From CAJQQY01 sp045106765 (GTDB lineage: Bacteria > Bacteroidota > Bacteroidia > Chitinophagales > Saprospiraceae), in NCBI GenBank assembly GCA_045106765.1, contig JBGCFD010000004.1:40710-104709 (forward strand): a DNA stretch of 64,000 bases, read 5' to 3'. The notes beneath the pieces are model-generated. The model was not told where the DNA came from. It made no database searches and was given only the letters and a program-made list of their open reading frames with translations. Made by a program: the position numbers and the translations under genes. Positions within the stretch are counted from its first letter, which is position 1; each line of letters begins with the position of its first letter. Of the stretch, positions 9,965 through 18,719 are shown in pieces.

Positions 9965-9989
9965 TTTTATGAAGTTTTGCTTCATAAAA
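9965..9989. promoter_or_regulatory. Palindrome upstream of small peptide gene
   Basis: TTTTATGAAG (9965-9974) and CTTCATAAAA (9980-9989) are perfect 10-bp arms around a 5-base loop. It lies 58 bases before the peptide start codon and could be an operator or a leader hairpin. There is no direct evidence which. Confidence 0.45.
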
Positions 9990-10047
9990 CTCAATTAATA
10001 TATCCCTTAGTTGGTATCTATTTTACAAACACTAAAATTTTTAAAAG

Positions 10048-10188
10048 ATGAAAAAGAATTCATTAAAAATTCAAGATTTCAAAAAGAAAATGAGCAAAGC
10101 TCAATTAATTGATGCATTAATCAAGAAGAACACAAAAGGTGGGCAATCTGATCCACCACCATTCGGTCAACTTGATAACTGTGTTTAA
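10048..10188 (+). CDS. 46-aa peptide with double-glycine leader (putative RiPP or secreted peptide precursor)
   Basis: This short frame begins MKKNSLKIQDFKKKMSKAQL and ends in GQLDNCV. It has a Lys-rich N-terminal segment, an amphipathic stretch (SKAQLIDALIKK) and a Gly-Gly at residues 31-32. A 14-residue tail follows that contains a PPP run and one Cys next to the C terminus. This layout matches double-glycine leader peptides of Bacteroidota natural-product or bacteriocin-type precursors. Coding is supported by an A-rich stretch before the ATG, a perfect 12-bp terminator seven bases after the stop, and the isolated position in a long gap. No peptidase/ABC exporter or modifying enzyme is adjacent, so the class is unresolved. 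A short regulatory peptide is the main alternative. Confidence 0.6.
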   Translation: MKKNSLKIQDFKKKMSKAQLIDALIKKNTKGGQSDPPPFGQLDNCV

Positions 10189-10194
10189 CAAAAC

Positions 10195-10230
10195 AAGAGG
10201 TGGAATTTTATTATTCCACCTCTTACTTTT
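10195..10230 (+). terminator. Strong intrinsic terminator after the peptide gene
   Basis: AAGAGGTGGAAT (10195-10206) pairs perfectly with ATTCCACCTCTT (10213-10224) around a 6-base loop, followed by ACTTTT. It separates the peptide transcript from the gene at 10268, which suggests the peptide is made in excess. Confidence 0.85.
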
Positions 10231-10267
10231 ATTGACATATCAATTGATTAACTTTTAAATAAATAAA

Positions 10268-10801
10268 ATGGATTTTGTGCAAACTGAGAAACCCATTGAA
10301 ATTAAGTCATTATCGGAAGTTTTGACTTATCAAAATGAGGATATAGTTTATAGATTTATGGACTTTTTTGATTTGGACTTAGAAGCGTCGATGGATATAT
10401 TTGAGGAAACTAAAAAGTGGTTATGGCTACGTGCTATAAATAAGCAACGGGGTTTAAATTCAGGTAAAGAAGTGACTCCTTTATTTATTGATGGATCTCT
10501 ACTGATTATTGATGAGATGTGGCATACGTTTATTCTCTATACCATTGAATATAGAAATTTTTGTCAAGAGAATTTTGGTTTTTTTATTGATCATACTCCA
10601 ACTAGTAAGGCAGCAAAACATGATTATTATAAAAGAGTGGAGCTTGATCCAGAAGGACTGAAAAAAGAGCAAGAAGAAAAACTTAAATATCAATACTCAT
10701 TTATTTATGATCATTTAGGAGAAGAAACTTTGGTGAAATGGTATGGTGAATTTCCAGAAAAGTATTCTCTGGAAATTATAAAAGGTCTGAAAAAAGGATA
10801 A
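10268..10801 (+). CDS. Small DxxWH-motif protein, GRDP-like
   Basis: The 177-residue soluble protein contains DEMWHTFILYTIEYRNFC (residues ~81-98) followed by FGFFIDHTP. This Asp-x-x-Trp-His pattern with a downstream Tyr-x-x-Phe-Cys is the hallmark I associate with the glycine-rich-domain-containing-protein-like family (PF07173); that assignment is from memory and moderate. The N-terminal third is acidic and helical (FDLDLEASMDIFEETKKWLW). There is no signal peptide, so it should act in the cytoplasm. It follows the 46-aa peptide gene by 79 bases on the same strand, with a terminator between. A role in handling that peptide is an inference from position only. Confidence 0.6.
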   Translation: MDFVQTEKPIEIKSLSEVLTYQNEDIVYRFMDFFDLDLEASMDIFEETKKWLWLRAINKQRGLNSGKEVTPLFIDGSLLIIDEMWHTFILYTIEYRNFCQENFGFFIDHTPTSKAAKHDYYKRVELDPEGLKKEQEEKLKYQYSFIYDHLGEETLVKWYGEFPEKYSLEIIKGLKKG

Positions 10802-10820
10802 TCTTTTTATGATAAAATCC

Positions 10821-12677
10821 TTAAACTTTTTTCCCTTTCATTGCTTTTTGAATATTCACATCCATTGCTCGATGGGCGAGAGGAGAGGTGAAAGTATTCA
10901 AATCATCCATCGCTTTATTGATCGCATCTTTATCTTCTTCATTGACTGACTTTCTTAGATTTTCAATTAAGGATTTTGTTGTTGCTTTTTCTTCTTCGGA
11001 TAAAATTGCCTCATTTTGTTGCAAAAATTTATCAGACGAGAGCAATATATTATTGGCTTCATTTCGAGCTTCTAACAATCCTCTAATTTTCATATCAGCC
11101 TCTGCATTTTGAATGGAGTCAATCAGCATTTTAGCCATTTCTTCTTCTGACAAACCATATTGAGATTTAATTTCAATTTCGGTTTCGACATTTGAACGAA
11201 GCTCTTTTGCTTTGACTTTTAAAATTCCATCAGCGTTGAGAATAAATTGAATTTCGATTTTTGGCAAACCTGCTGGCATTGGAGGAATTCCTTTTAAAAT
11301 GAATTCTCCCAACTTCCGGTTGTCATTCACTAAATCTCTTTCTCCTTGATAAACCGCCACTTTTAGATTTTTTTGACCATCCACAGAAGTGGTATATTGT
11401 CTTCCTGCTTTGTTAGGCACTTTAGAATTTCGAGGAATAATCGTATCCATCAAGCCTCCGACCGTTTCAATTCCAAGTGACAATGGAGTTACATCGAGCA
11501 ATAAAATATCTTTTTGATTACCTGCTAAAACATCAGCTTGAATCGCTGCACCAAGCGCCACAACTTCATCTGGATTTAACTCATTGAAAAGTGTTTTTCC
11601 AAAAAAATCGGAAACAGTATTTTGTACTAGTGGAATTCTAGTAGAACCTCCGACCATGACAATATGATCTATTTTTTCAACAGAAATTTTTGCATCAACT
11701 AGCGCATTTTTGCAACAATCCAAAGTTCGTTGAATGAGAGGTTGCGTTAATTTTTCAAATTGAGTTTTAGTTATTTTTAAATGTAGATTTTCAATGGAAC
11801 TAGAAAATTCATCAGAGCCAGACAATGACTTTTTAGCATGTTCTGCTTCCAATCGAATCGCTTGAGAAAGTTCTTTATTTTGATTTAAAAGTGTTGGATC
11901 AAGATTATTTTCTTTTACCCAAAAATCAATAATCGCTCGATCAAAATCGTCTCCGCCAAGGAACGTATCTCCATTGGTGGAAAGGACTTCAAAAATACCA
12001 TTTTGGATTTGTAGGATAGAAATGTCGAATGTTCCTCCTCCCAAATCGTAAACTGCAATCGTTCGAGTTTCTTCCGGATTAAGACCGATTCCATAAGCTA
12101 AACTTGCGGCAGTTGGTTCGTTTACAATTCTCAAAACATCTAGTCCTGCGAGCTTTCCAGCATCCCGAGTGGCTTGTCTTTGAGAGTCATTGAAGTATGC
12201 TGGGACGGTGATAACTGCTTTGTTTATTTTTTCACCGAGGTCTTTTTCAATTCTATGTTTGAGTGATTTAAGAATTTCAGCACTAAGCTCAATAGGAGTA
12301 TAAAATTTGTCATTGACTCTAACTTTTACCAAACTCTCGGTGTCTTCATCAATAATTTTATAGCCAAAATATTGTTCGAAATTTTCTACATCATCGTAGG
12401 ATTTTCCCATCAATCTTTTGACAGAATAAATCGTATTTCCAGGGTCGCTGATGAGTTTTTCTCTCGCCTCATCACCGACAATTATTCCACCGTCCTTGGC
12501 AAAATGAACAATGGATGGGACAAGGGTACTTTTACCATTTTTATCTTTGACTGCTTCTGCTTTTTTATCTTTGATGTATGCCACCAAACTATTGGTCGTA
12601 CCCAAATCAATCCCGACAATGATATCACTAATCTTATCGACTTTTCCCTCTTTTATGTTGATTGAAATTTTTGCCAT
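10821..12677 (-). CDS. hscA: Hsp70-family chaperone, HscA-like
   Basis: The 618-residue protein is a complete Hsp70. The ATPase domain has GIDLGTTNSLVAYI (~residues 22-35), VNEPTAASLAYGIG, YDLGGGTFDISIL and IVMVGGSTRIPLVQ. The linker DILLLDVTPLSLGIET leads into the substrate-binding domain and a short helical lid. An N-terminal extension (MAKISINIKEG) and the absence of the long Gly-rich DnaK tail favour HscA, the Fe-S cluster assembly chaperone that acts with HscB and IscU, over DnaK. No isc genes are adjacent, so the HscA call rests on the N terminus and length. The next gene on this strand starts 172 bases upstream. Confidence 0.85.
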   Translation of the reverse strand: MAKISINIKEGKVDKISDIIVGIDLGTTNSLVAYIKDKKAEAVKDKNGKSTLVPSIVHFAKDGGIIVGDEAREKLISDPGNTIYSVKRLMGKSYDDVENFEQYFGYKIIDEDTESLVKVRVNDKFYTPIELSAEILKSLKHRIEKDLGEKINKAVITVPAYFNDSQRQATRDAGKLAGLDVLRIVNEPTAASLAYGIGLNPEETRTIAVYDLGGGTFDISILQIQNGIFEVLSTNGDTFLGGDDFDRAIIDFWVKENNLDPTLLNQNKELSQAIRLEAEHAKKSLSGSDEFSSSIENLHLKITKTQFEKLTQPLIQRTLDCCKNALVDAKISVEKIDHIVMVGGSTRIPLVQNTVSDFFGKTLFNELNPDEVVALGAAIQADVLAGNQKDILLLDVTPLSLGIETVGGLMDTIIPRNSKVPNKAGRQYTTSVDGQKNLKVAVYQGERDLVNDNRKLGEFILKGIPPMPAGLPKIEIQFILNADGILKVKAKELRSNVETEIEIKSQYGLSEEEMAKMLIDSIQNAEADMKIRGLLEARNEANNILLSSDKFLQQNEAILSEEEKATTKSLIENLRKSVNEEDKDAINKAMDDLNTFTSPLAHRAMDVNIQKAMKGKKV

Positions 12678-12849
12678 TATATTATTTTGGTTCTTTGGTA
12701 AATTTAATTTTTGACTGAATTACAAAAATCACCAAAGAAGAATTTTTTATAAAATAGAACCGCAAAGATATGTAATCGTTCAATGTCTTTCGGTTTATTT
12801 TTTAGAAAAATTAAACCTTTTATCTACGAAGAACATAAATTATTTTTCA

Positions 12850-13857
12850 TCAAAAATATCGAGAATAAGAAACAAACAGCAACGTACTATTTTGATTAAA
12901 CTCATCAATTGGAAAATTAAAGACTCCGAAAGCAGTCGAAGATTGAATACCAAATTTTACCACATTTTTATCATTAAACCAACTAGCTCCAAAACCTGAA
13001 AATACTCCAAAAATGGAATTATTTCTTGTTTCCAAGGCTCCAAAAGAATTTTCATAAATAAGCTTCCAATGTCGACCGATTCTAACGGTTCCTCCAAAAC
13101 TAAATTTAACCAGTATTTCATCGAAAAATTCAAATGGTTCAAAAATAGGTGCAAAATTTAAAGCAAGATATACATTTCGATCAGGTGTTCCATATGAAAA
13201 ATAAGCTGCCGCATTGACAAAACCTGTCCAACCTAACATCTCTCGATTTTCAAATTGGTTAAAAGTTCGCTCAGGTTTTCCGACTGCTTGGATATCAAAA
13301 CCAGCTCTAAATTTGGAGCTATCATGTCCATGAATATAATTGAACTTGGTATGAAAAATAATATGACCGAAATTAGAAAACCCAAATCCAAATGTCACCG
13401 CATCATTCATTCCATAATCGAAAGTATGGATTAGTCCTAAGATTGAATTGAATTCCTTTTCTCTTTTGTACAAAGTGAAACCCGTTTCTGCGTAGAATAG
13501 TCTATTATTTCCTTTGACTATTTGTGGTTTGGAATCATGCTTTTTTTGTTCATCATTTTGGAAAAATTCCTGGTGATCAGGAAAACTCATATCAAGCTCC
13601 CGACTATCAACCAAAATTTTGTCTAATTCAGAAAGTTCAAAAAGAATGGTATCGGTTTTTTCATCTTCTAAAAAAGTCAATTGTGTGTCTTGAATAGAAA
13701 TTATTTTTCCATATTTCACTTCTCCATTATTTAAAATAAGCAGATGTGTTTGATTTTTATCATTAAAATCAAAATCACCTATGAAAACTTGAGCACTCAA
13801 AAAATGAGTAAAAAGTAAAAATATGAAAATTGTAAATGTATTGTTATGGTATTTCAT
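12850..13857 (-). CDS. Secreted barrel-type protein with N-terminal small beta module (paralogue of next gene)
   Basis: The 335-residue protein has a signal peptide (residues 1-22, ending FLSAQ). A ~50-residue beta module follows (LLILNNGEVKYGKIISIQDT ... LSELDKILVD). The C-terminal ~215 residues consist of alternating aromatic beta strands ending in FVSYSRYF. An aromatic C-terminal residue and amphipathic strands suggest an outer-membrane barrel, an inference. It is clearly paralogous to the gene at 13867-14844, nine bases upstream, sharing order and phrases such as FGTPDR/YGTPDR and IGRHWKLIYEN/INENWQFIIEN. The function is unknown. Confidence 0.75.
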   Translation of the reverse strand: MKYHNNTFTIFIFLLFTHFLSAQVFIGDFDFNDKNQTHLLILNNGEVKYGKIISIQDTQLTFLEDEKTDTILFELSELDKILVDSRELDMSFPDHQEFFQNDEQKKHDSKPQIVKGNNRLFYAETGFTLYKREKEFNSILGLIHTFDYGMNDAVTFGFGFSNFGHIIFHTKFNYIHGHDSSKFRAGFDIQAVGKPERTFNQFENREMLGWTGFVNAAAYFSYGTPDRNVYLALNFAPIFEPFEFFDEILVKFSFGGTVRIGRHWKLIYENSFGALETRNNSIFGVFSGFGASWFNDKNVVKFGIQSSTAFGVFNFPIDEFNQNSTLLFVSYSRYF

Positions 13858-13866
13858 GGCTGCGTA

Positions 13867-14844
13867 CTAAAAGATTTTGGAAAAAGTAAAAAAGGGAAGT
13901 CGACTTAAAACTTGAGGCGAAAAAGTTACCAAATCATCTTCAGTAAATTCTATAATTGGATAAGTATTGAACCCTAAATTATTAAGAGAATTAAATCCGA
14001 ACCCAACATTATATTTAGTAGTCGCATAATTAAATCCGAATGAAGGGAGCAAGTTTCCATCAATAAATTGATTGTTAAAATTGACATGATTCTCAATTAT
14101 AAATTGCCAATTTTCATTTATCCTGATTCCTCCACCTAGAGAAATGGAATAGTACACTCTAGGAAAAAAATTACGTCTGAAAAAAAGATCTTGGTCATTT
14201 CTTATAAGATAATTAGATGCATTAATATTAAAAAATCGATCAGGTGTTCCAAACGAATGAGCAATAGAGTTTTCCAGAACCATAAAACCATTATCAAAAA
14301 AAGAAAAAGGAATGATACTAAAATTCGTCTTAAAAGAGGTTGCTCCAACTTCAGGATTAGGCGTTGAAAATTTCATATTGATATGTAATAAAAATGGAAA
14401 ACTATAACCCATTCCAATCGAAAAACTATTAGTCAAACCACGATCCCAAAGCACCGAGGCTCCCATGAAAGTGCGATAACTTTTTTCCCCTTCTTGGAGG
14501 CTGAAACCAGTATTTTTGTAGAAAAGGAATTGATTATATTGAAGTGGTCTAGCGTATTTTTTTTTATTCCAAGGAAGATGTCCTTGCACTTTTATCTCTT
14601 GAATTTGAGAAAGTGTCAAGGTGATATTTTTCTTCTTCCTTTTAGTTTCAAAAAATATTTTTTCGTTTTGAATTTGGAGAATTTTACCTCTGATTTTTTT
14701 TCCACTTTTTAAAATAACTACATGGATTTGAGTAGAATCTTTTAAGTTAAGTTGTGTGTCAAAATTTTGGGAATGTATTGTTATGGAAAAAAAGCATAGA
14801 CCAACGACAAGACAAAATAATTTTAAGATAATTGATTTAATCAT
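13867..14844 (-). CDS. Secreted barrel-type protein (tandem paralogue)
   Basis: The 325-residue protein has a signal peptide (residues 1-25, ending IHSQ). A small beta module follows (VVILKSGKKIRGKILQIQNE ... LSQIQEIKVQ). The rest is a ~230-residue strand-rich region ending LPFFTFSKIF, compatible with an outer-membrane barrel. It is the first gene of a pair with 12850-13857; the nine-base gap indicates co-transcription. Tandem duplication is inferred from matching domain order and length. No enzyme motif is seen. Confidence 0.75.
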   Translation of the reverse strand: MIKSIILKLFCLVVGLCFFSITIHSQNFDTQLNLKDSTQIHVVILKSGKKIRGKILQIQNEKIFFETKRKKKNITLTLSQIQEIKVQGHLPWNKKKYARPLQYNQFLFYKNTGFSLQEGEKSYRTFMGASVLWDRGLTNSFSIGMGYSFPFLLHINMKFSTPNPEVGATSFKTNFSIIPFSFFDNGFMVLENSIAHSFGTPDRFFNINASNYLIRNDQDLFFRRNFFPRVYYSISLGGGIRINENWQFIIENHVNFNNQFIDGNLLPSFGFNYATTKYNVGFGFNSLNNLGFNTYPIIEFTEDDLVTFSPQVLSRLPFFTFSKIF

Positions 14845-14985
14845 ACAGTTTTAGTTTATAAAAATTAATGCTAGAACGAAGTTAAATTTTTTATATTTGG
14901 AATTGATTATTTCTTAATCAGAACTCGATTCCGTAATGAGAGACGTGATGTTAAGTCAAAAAGAAAGTTGAAATTATAAAATAAT

Positions 14986-15795
14986 ATGAAAAATATTTTA
15001 TCAGATAAAGGTACTCGACTATTTATTATTCTCGGAGGCTTTTTTGTAGCCAATGCGATCATTGCAGAATTTATTGGAGTTAAGATTTTTTCCTTGGAAA
15101 AAACACTAGGATTTGAACCATTTAGTATGGAATTATTTGGAGAAAAAAACTTAGCATTTTCTTTGACCGCAGGTACTTTGCTTTGGCCCATTGTTTTCAT
15201 TATGACCGATATTATTAATGAGTATTTTGGAATGAGAGGAGTTAAGATGTTGTCTTATTTAACAGTTGGATTGATTGCCTATGGTTTTGTGATGGTCTAT
15301 TTTGCCATAGGTTTGGAGCCAGCAGGATTTTGGCCGACCTCACATATCTTACCTGATTTGAATGAAATTCAACAAGAAGAAATTCGAGGAAAAGTGAGCG
15401 ATTATGATTATGCTTTTCGGTTAGTTTTTGGTCAAGGGTTATGGATTATTGCAGGATCGATTATCGCATTTTTAGTGGGGCAATTAGTGGATGTTTTTGC
15501 TTTCCATAAAATTAAAGAAAAGACTGGAGATAAATATTTATGGCTTCGAGCAACTGGTTCTACTTTGATTTCACAATTCGTTGATAGCTTCGTAGTTTTA
15601 GTTATTGCTTTTTACATTGGTGCCAATTGGAGTTTAGTTTTAGTCTTGGCAATTGGGACGGTGAATTATATTTTTAAGTTTGTAATAGCTGTTTTATTGA
15701 CACCTTCATTGTATTTAATACATAATATTATTGATAACTATTTAGGAGAGGAAAAGTCGAAAGAGATGCGAGATGCGGCACTTTTGAGTAGCTGA
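14986..15795 (+). CDS. yhhQ: Queuosine precursor transporter (YhhQ/VUT family)
   Basis: The 269-residue integral membrane protein imports a queuosine precursor (preQ0/preQ1 class) used to modify tRNA wobble guanosine, as known for the family. At least six hydrophobic helices are visible. Family-typical stretches are IVFIMTDIINEYFGMRG, ASWIIAGSIIAFLVGQLVDV-like helix (GLWIIAGSIIAFLVGQLVDV), TLISQFVDSFVVLVIAFYIG and NYIFKFVIAVLLTPSLYL. A periplasmic insert (~residues 105-140) lies between helices 3 and 4. A TATATTTG (14892-14899) may be its -7 box, but the -33 element is not clear. No queuosine biosynthesis gene is adjacent. Confidence 0.92.
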   Translation: MKNILSDKGTRLFIILGGFFVANAIIAEFIGVKIFSLEKTLGFEPFSMELFGEKNLAFSLTAGTLLWPIVFIMTDIINEYFGMRGVKMLSYLTVGLIAYGFVMVYFAIGLEPAGFWPTSHILPDLNEIQQEEIRGKVSDYDYAFRLVFGQGLWIIAGSIIAFLVGQLVDVFAFHKIKEKTGDKYLWLRATGSTLISQFVDSFVVLVIAFYIGANWSLVLVLAIGTVNYIFKFVIAVLLTPSLYLIHNIIDNYLGEEKSKEMRDAALLSS

Positions 15796-15916
15796 TACAG
15801 ACTTCAGGTATGATCGTAAGGACTAACAATCTCAAATAATAATCTTTGGAAACTAATTAGTTTTAATTACATTTACATATTAACAATTATCTTATTTTAA
15901 TCAAAAAATCTTTATT

Positions 15917-16396
15917 ATGAATAACACTCCCTTATTTAGAAGCATGGGGTTTTCTCAAAAACTTTTTTATTTCTTTTTTATCGTTTTAGTTTCCACTAGT
16001 ATTTCGTTCCAAAGTTGTAATCCTGCCAAAGGAATGGTGACGCAGGACTTAACTTCATTGGAAGGATTCATGAGTTTAAAAACTGATGCAGTTTCATTAA
16101 TGAAAAAAGGAGCTAAAAGTTTTAGTTCTATGGCTCCTCAAATTAATGAGTACAAAGCAAAAATGAACGATCAAATTGATTACGAAAAAGCCAAAGGAGA
16201 AAAGAATATAAAAACAGTTCAAATGTTGGAAATTCTGTCAAATCCTGAAGGAAATTTATTGGGTGGATTTTTTAAACGATGGGAAAACGAAGGGAAGCTT
16301 AATGCACCATTCATCAAAGAGATCGCAGGCGTAGTTTCTAAGAATTTTGACAAAGTTATTAATCTGGAGAAAAAGAAAAAGAAACCAAAAATGTAG
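15917..16396 (+). CDS. Small lipoprotein of unknown function
   Basis: The 159-residue protein has a long N-terminal hydrophobic signal ending SISFQSCNP, where Cys34 fits a lipoprotein attachment site. The mature part is helical and Lys-rich and ends in a basic tail (LEKKKKKPKM). I do not recognise the family. It stands alone, 121 bases after the queuosine transporter and followed by a dispersed palindromic repeat. Confidence 0.65.
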   Translation: MNNTPLFRSMGFSQKLFYFFFIVLVSTSISFQSCNPAKGMVTQDLTSLEGFMSLKTDAVSLMKKGAKSFSSMAPQINEYKAKMNDQIDYEKAKGEKNIKTVQMLEILSNPEGNLLGGFFKRWENEGKLNAPFIKEIAGVVSKNFDKVINLEKKKKKPKM

Positions 16397-16412
16397 AATT
16401 TAGTACAATTAA

Positions 16413-16476
16413 TAGACTTTATTCGTTTGACGTTGAATGTTAGACGTTTGATTGTATAATTCTATTTAAATTCCAA
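16413..16476. repeat. Dispersed palindromic repeat, copy 2 (degenerate)
   Basis: TAGACTTTATTCGTTTGACG opens this copy, followed by GTTGAATGTTAGACG and ATAATTCTATTTAAATT. It aligns with copies at 9541 and 37726, but the right terminal arm is eroded and no longer pairs well. Confidence 0.7.
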
Positions 16477-16527
16477 TATGATAACTAATGAGTTTCTTTT
16501 TATTTTAAAAAAACCAATAAATCAATT

Positions 16528-17220
16528 ATGGCAAAAACAACTTCTAACAAAGATAATTTAACAAAGATAACAGGTATTGGACCAAAAATTCAACAACTGC
16601 TTAATGCAGGTGGAATCATGACATATAATGATTTGGCTAAAGCAAAAAAGGCAACAGTTGAAAAAATATTGGAAGATGCTGGCCCCCGATTTAATGCTCA
16701 TGATCCGAGTACTTGGATGAAGCAGGCTAAAGAATTAGTGAAAACTTCTTCTAAGCCAAAGTCTAAACCAAAGACTTCGCCTAAACCAAAAGCTTCCACA
16801 AAGCCAAAAACGAAGCCAAAGGCTTCCACAAAGCCTAAGACTTCTGAGGCTGCTTCGAAAATTAAAGTGGGCGAATTAGATTTACCAAGGTTTAGAAAGA
16901 TAATGAAAGAAATGTCAAGTAACGTAGAGGATCTGACAAAGTTGACTGTTCGTAAATATCAAAAAGATGCGAAGCGAGATGCAGAAAAATTACTCAAAGG
17001 GATGAAAAGAGATTTGAGAAGATGGACACGTATGTTGGAGAGAGGGGACTTGACGACTCAGGACTTTGAATATTTAGTGAAAAGTAATGTAGATTCTGCA
17101 AAGATGAGTGCGCTAGAAAGTTCAGGTTTAGCGATGATACGATTGAAAGCTTATCGAACTTCATTGTTTAATTTAATTATTGATACGATTTTTGGATTAG
17201 CTTTGAAAGCGTTAAAATAA
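16528..17220 (+). CDS. Helix-hairpin-helix protein with Lys/Pro-rich linker
   Basis: The 230-residue protein opens with a helix-hairpin-helix-type domain: LTKITGIGPKIQQLLNAGGI (residues ~11-30) and then a second helical unit to ~70. That fold usually binds nucleic acid backbones. A low-complexity basic linker follows (~residues 72-112) with repeated KPK and KPKAST units. The C-terminal half is helical and strongly charged (RKYQKDAKRDAEKLLKGMKR) and ends in a short hydrophobic helix (LFNLIIDTIFGLALKAL). No catalytic motif is visible. The layout resembles histone-like or nucleoid-associated proteins; DNA binding is an inference. Confidence 0.7.
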   Translation: MAKTTSNKDNLTKITGIGPKIQQLLNAGGIMTYNDLAKAKKATVEKILEDAGPRFNAHDPSTWMKQAKELVKTSSKPKSKPKTSPKPKASTKPKTKPKASTKPKTSEAASKIKVGELDLPRFRKIMKEMSSNVEDLTKLTVRKYQKDAKRDAEKLLKGMKRDLRRWTRMLERGDLTTQDFEYLVKSNVDSAKMSALESSGLAMIRLKAYRTSLFNLIIDTIFGLALKALK

Positions 17221-17244
17221 TTATAACAATATAGTTACAACTTT

Positions 17245-17285
17245 AAAAAGCCTTGACATTTTTCAAAATGTCAAGGCTTTTTTTG
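17245..17285 (+). terminator. Intrinsic terminator
   Basis: AAAAAGCCTTGACATTTTT pairs with the complementary AAAATGTCAAGGCTTTTT directly after the helix-hairpin-helix gene and ends in a run of T. It is a classical rho-independent terminator. Confidence 0.9.
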
Positions 17286-17378
17286 TCTTACTGAGGTACG
17301 ACTTTCTAAGTCGTGAAATAACTACGATCTACTGATTTGGAACATTGGTCAATGAGCAAACGAACTAGGAAATTTGTA

Positions 17379-18671
17379 CTATGTGAAAAAATATGCACTA
17401 ATTAATAAAGTCGAATAAAATAAAAACCAACCAGTAGGTGTATACTTGGAAAATGCAATGCCATGCTGGAAAGATAAATATATTGCAATCGCAATTTTTT
17501 CAAATAAATAGGCCAAAACAGTTCCAAAGGCAATTCCAATTAATCCAAAATATTGGACAAAAATTATACTTAGAATAATATTTAAGATGGTTTCTAAAAT
17601 AGAAATATAGAGTACCATTTTCGTTTTTCCCAAAGCAATTAGAATAGTTTGGGGAAAAATTAGACGGCTAATAATGACTAATAAAAAGACATTAAAGATG
17701 GAAGCACTTTCTGAAAAATCAGGGTTAAATACTTTTGGAAACCACCACGAACTTGTCAACATTAAAACAATAGACAAAGGGAAAAGCCAATGAAATAAAT
17801 TTAAAGTTTTGGTTTTTAAATTTGTAAAAGCATTAGCGTTATTTTTTTGGACAATTTCTGGAATCATTGCCATATTTAGTGCATTTGCCAGAGCAATAGC
17901 AAGCGGTAATTCTCTTGCACCATATCTGAAAATAGCAAAGGTTGATTTGTCATCATAAAACCAACCGACTACCCAACTATCAAAAACAGTTGGAAAACCT
18001 GAAAGCAAAGCATATAGAATTAATGGAATGGAAAGTTTTAAATAATCGCTCATGATCGCCTTTTTCCATTCGATTTTTCCATAATCAGCAACAACTTTTA
18101 CTAACCATAAAAATCGAAAAACTCCAAGTCCTACTAATCCTTGGATACTTCCCAAAAGCCCTTTTCCCAAAATTAAGGGTAGGATCACAACGATTATTTG
18201 AAGAGAAAAAACGACTATTCCAAAAGTCAATATTTCCTTAGCTCGATTATTTACTAAATAGATATAATCAACTAAAAAACTGGGCATAAAAAACAGTAAA
18301 TAAATCGAATACCATTTAATATAAGGAAGAGATTCTTGTCCGACGAGCAACTGGATAATGCTATTTTCAAATAAAAATAACAATACAATTACAAAAATGG
18401 AAACACCACAAAATAAAAGGAAAATATTAAAAATAAAAGGTCTTTGATCGGTTGAATTTAGTTTTGGAAAAAAAGGAAGAACGCCTTGGTTCAATCCAGC
18501 AATCCAAAAAAAACTGACAGTTGTTCCGATAAAAGTAAGCATTTCGAAGGTCCCAATTTCTTCACTAGTCAAGACACTTTTGGCTAACAAAATGCTAATC
18601 AGAATGGCTGCTCCTTGTCGCATTATCTGAAAGCCTTGAAGTGCTCGTACATTTGTGATCTCGAAATTCAT
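17379..18671 (-). CDS. Polysaccharide flippase (oligosaccharide/lipid-linked precursor exporter)
   Basis: The 430-residue protein has about 12 hydrophobic segments and the general shape of the MATE/MurJ-like oligosaccharide flippase superfamily (Wzx-type). Typical pieces are LQGFQIMRQGAAILISILLA near the N terminus, GTFEMLTFIGTTVSFFWIAG, FRYGARELPLAIALANAL and the late IGIAFGTVLAYLFEKIAIAI. By family it moves lipid-linked sugar units across the inner membrane. No glycosyltransferase genes flank it, so the cargo is unknown. It is divergent from cytidine deaminase across a 219-bp region that holds a long hairpin. Confidence 0.8.
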   Translation of the reverse strand: MNFEITNVRALQGFQIMRQGAAILISILLAKSVLTSEEIGTFEMLTFIGTTVSFFWIAGLNQGVLPFFPKLNSTDQRPFIFNIFLLFCGVSIFVIVLLFLFENSIIQLLVGQESLPYIKWYSIYLLFFMPSFLVDYIYLVNNRAKEILTFGIVVFSLQIIVVILPLILGKGLLGSIQGLVGLGVFRFLWLVKVVADYGKIEWKKAIMSDYLKLSIPLILYALLSGFPTVFDSWVVGWFYDDKSTFAIFRYGARELPLAIALANALNMAMIPEIVQKNNANAFTNLKTKTLNLFHWLFPLSIVLMLTSSWWFPKVFNPDFSESASIFNVFLLVIISRLIFPQTILIALGKTKMVLYISILETILNIILSIIFVQYFGLIGIAFGTVLAYLFEKIAIAIYLSFQHGIAFSKYTPTGWFLFYSTLLISAYFFT

Positions 18672-18719
18672 GACGCGAAATTAATTAAATGGTTTTCAAT
18701 AATTCAGTTTTGTGGTGCA

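Larger units (their letters stand above)
9392..10047. other. 656-bp intergenic region
   Basis: No credible protein gene was found here. It is very AT-rich and holds one copy of a dispersed 68-bp palindromic repeat (9541-9608) and a 10-bp-arm palindrome (9965-9989) just upstream of the small peptide gene. The final ~100 bases presumably contain the promoter of that gene, but I see no strong TAnnTTTG match. Confidence 0.6.
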
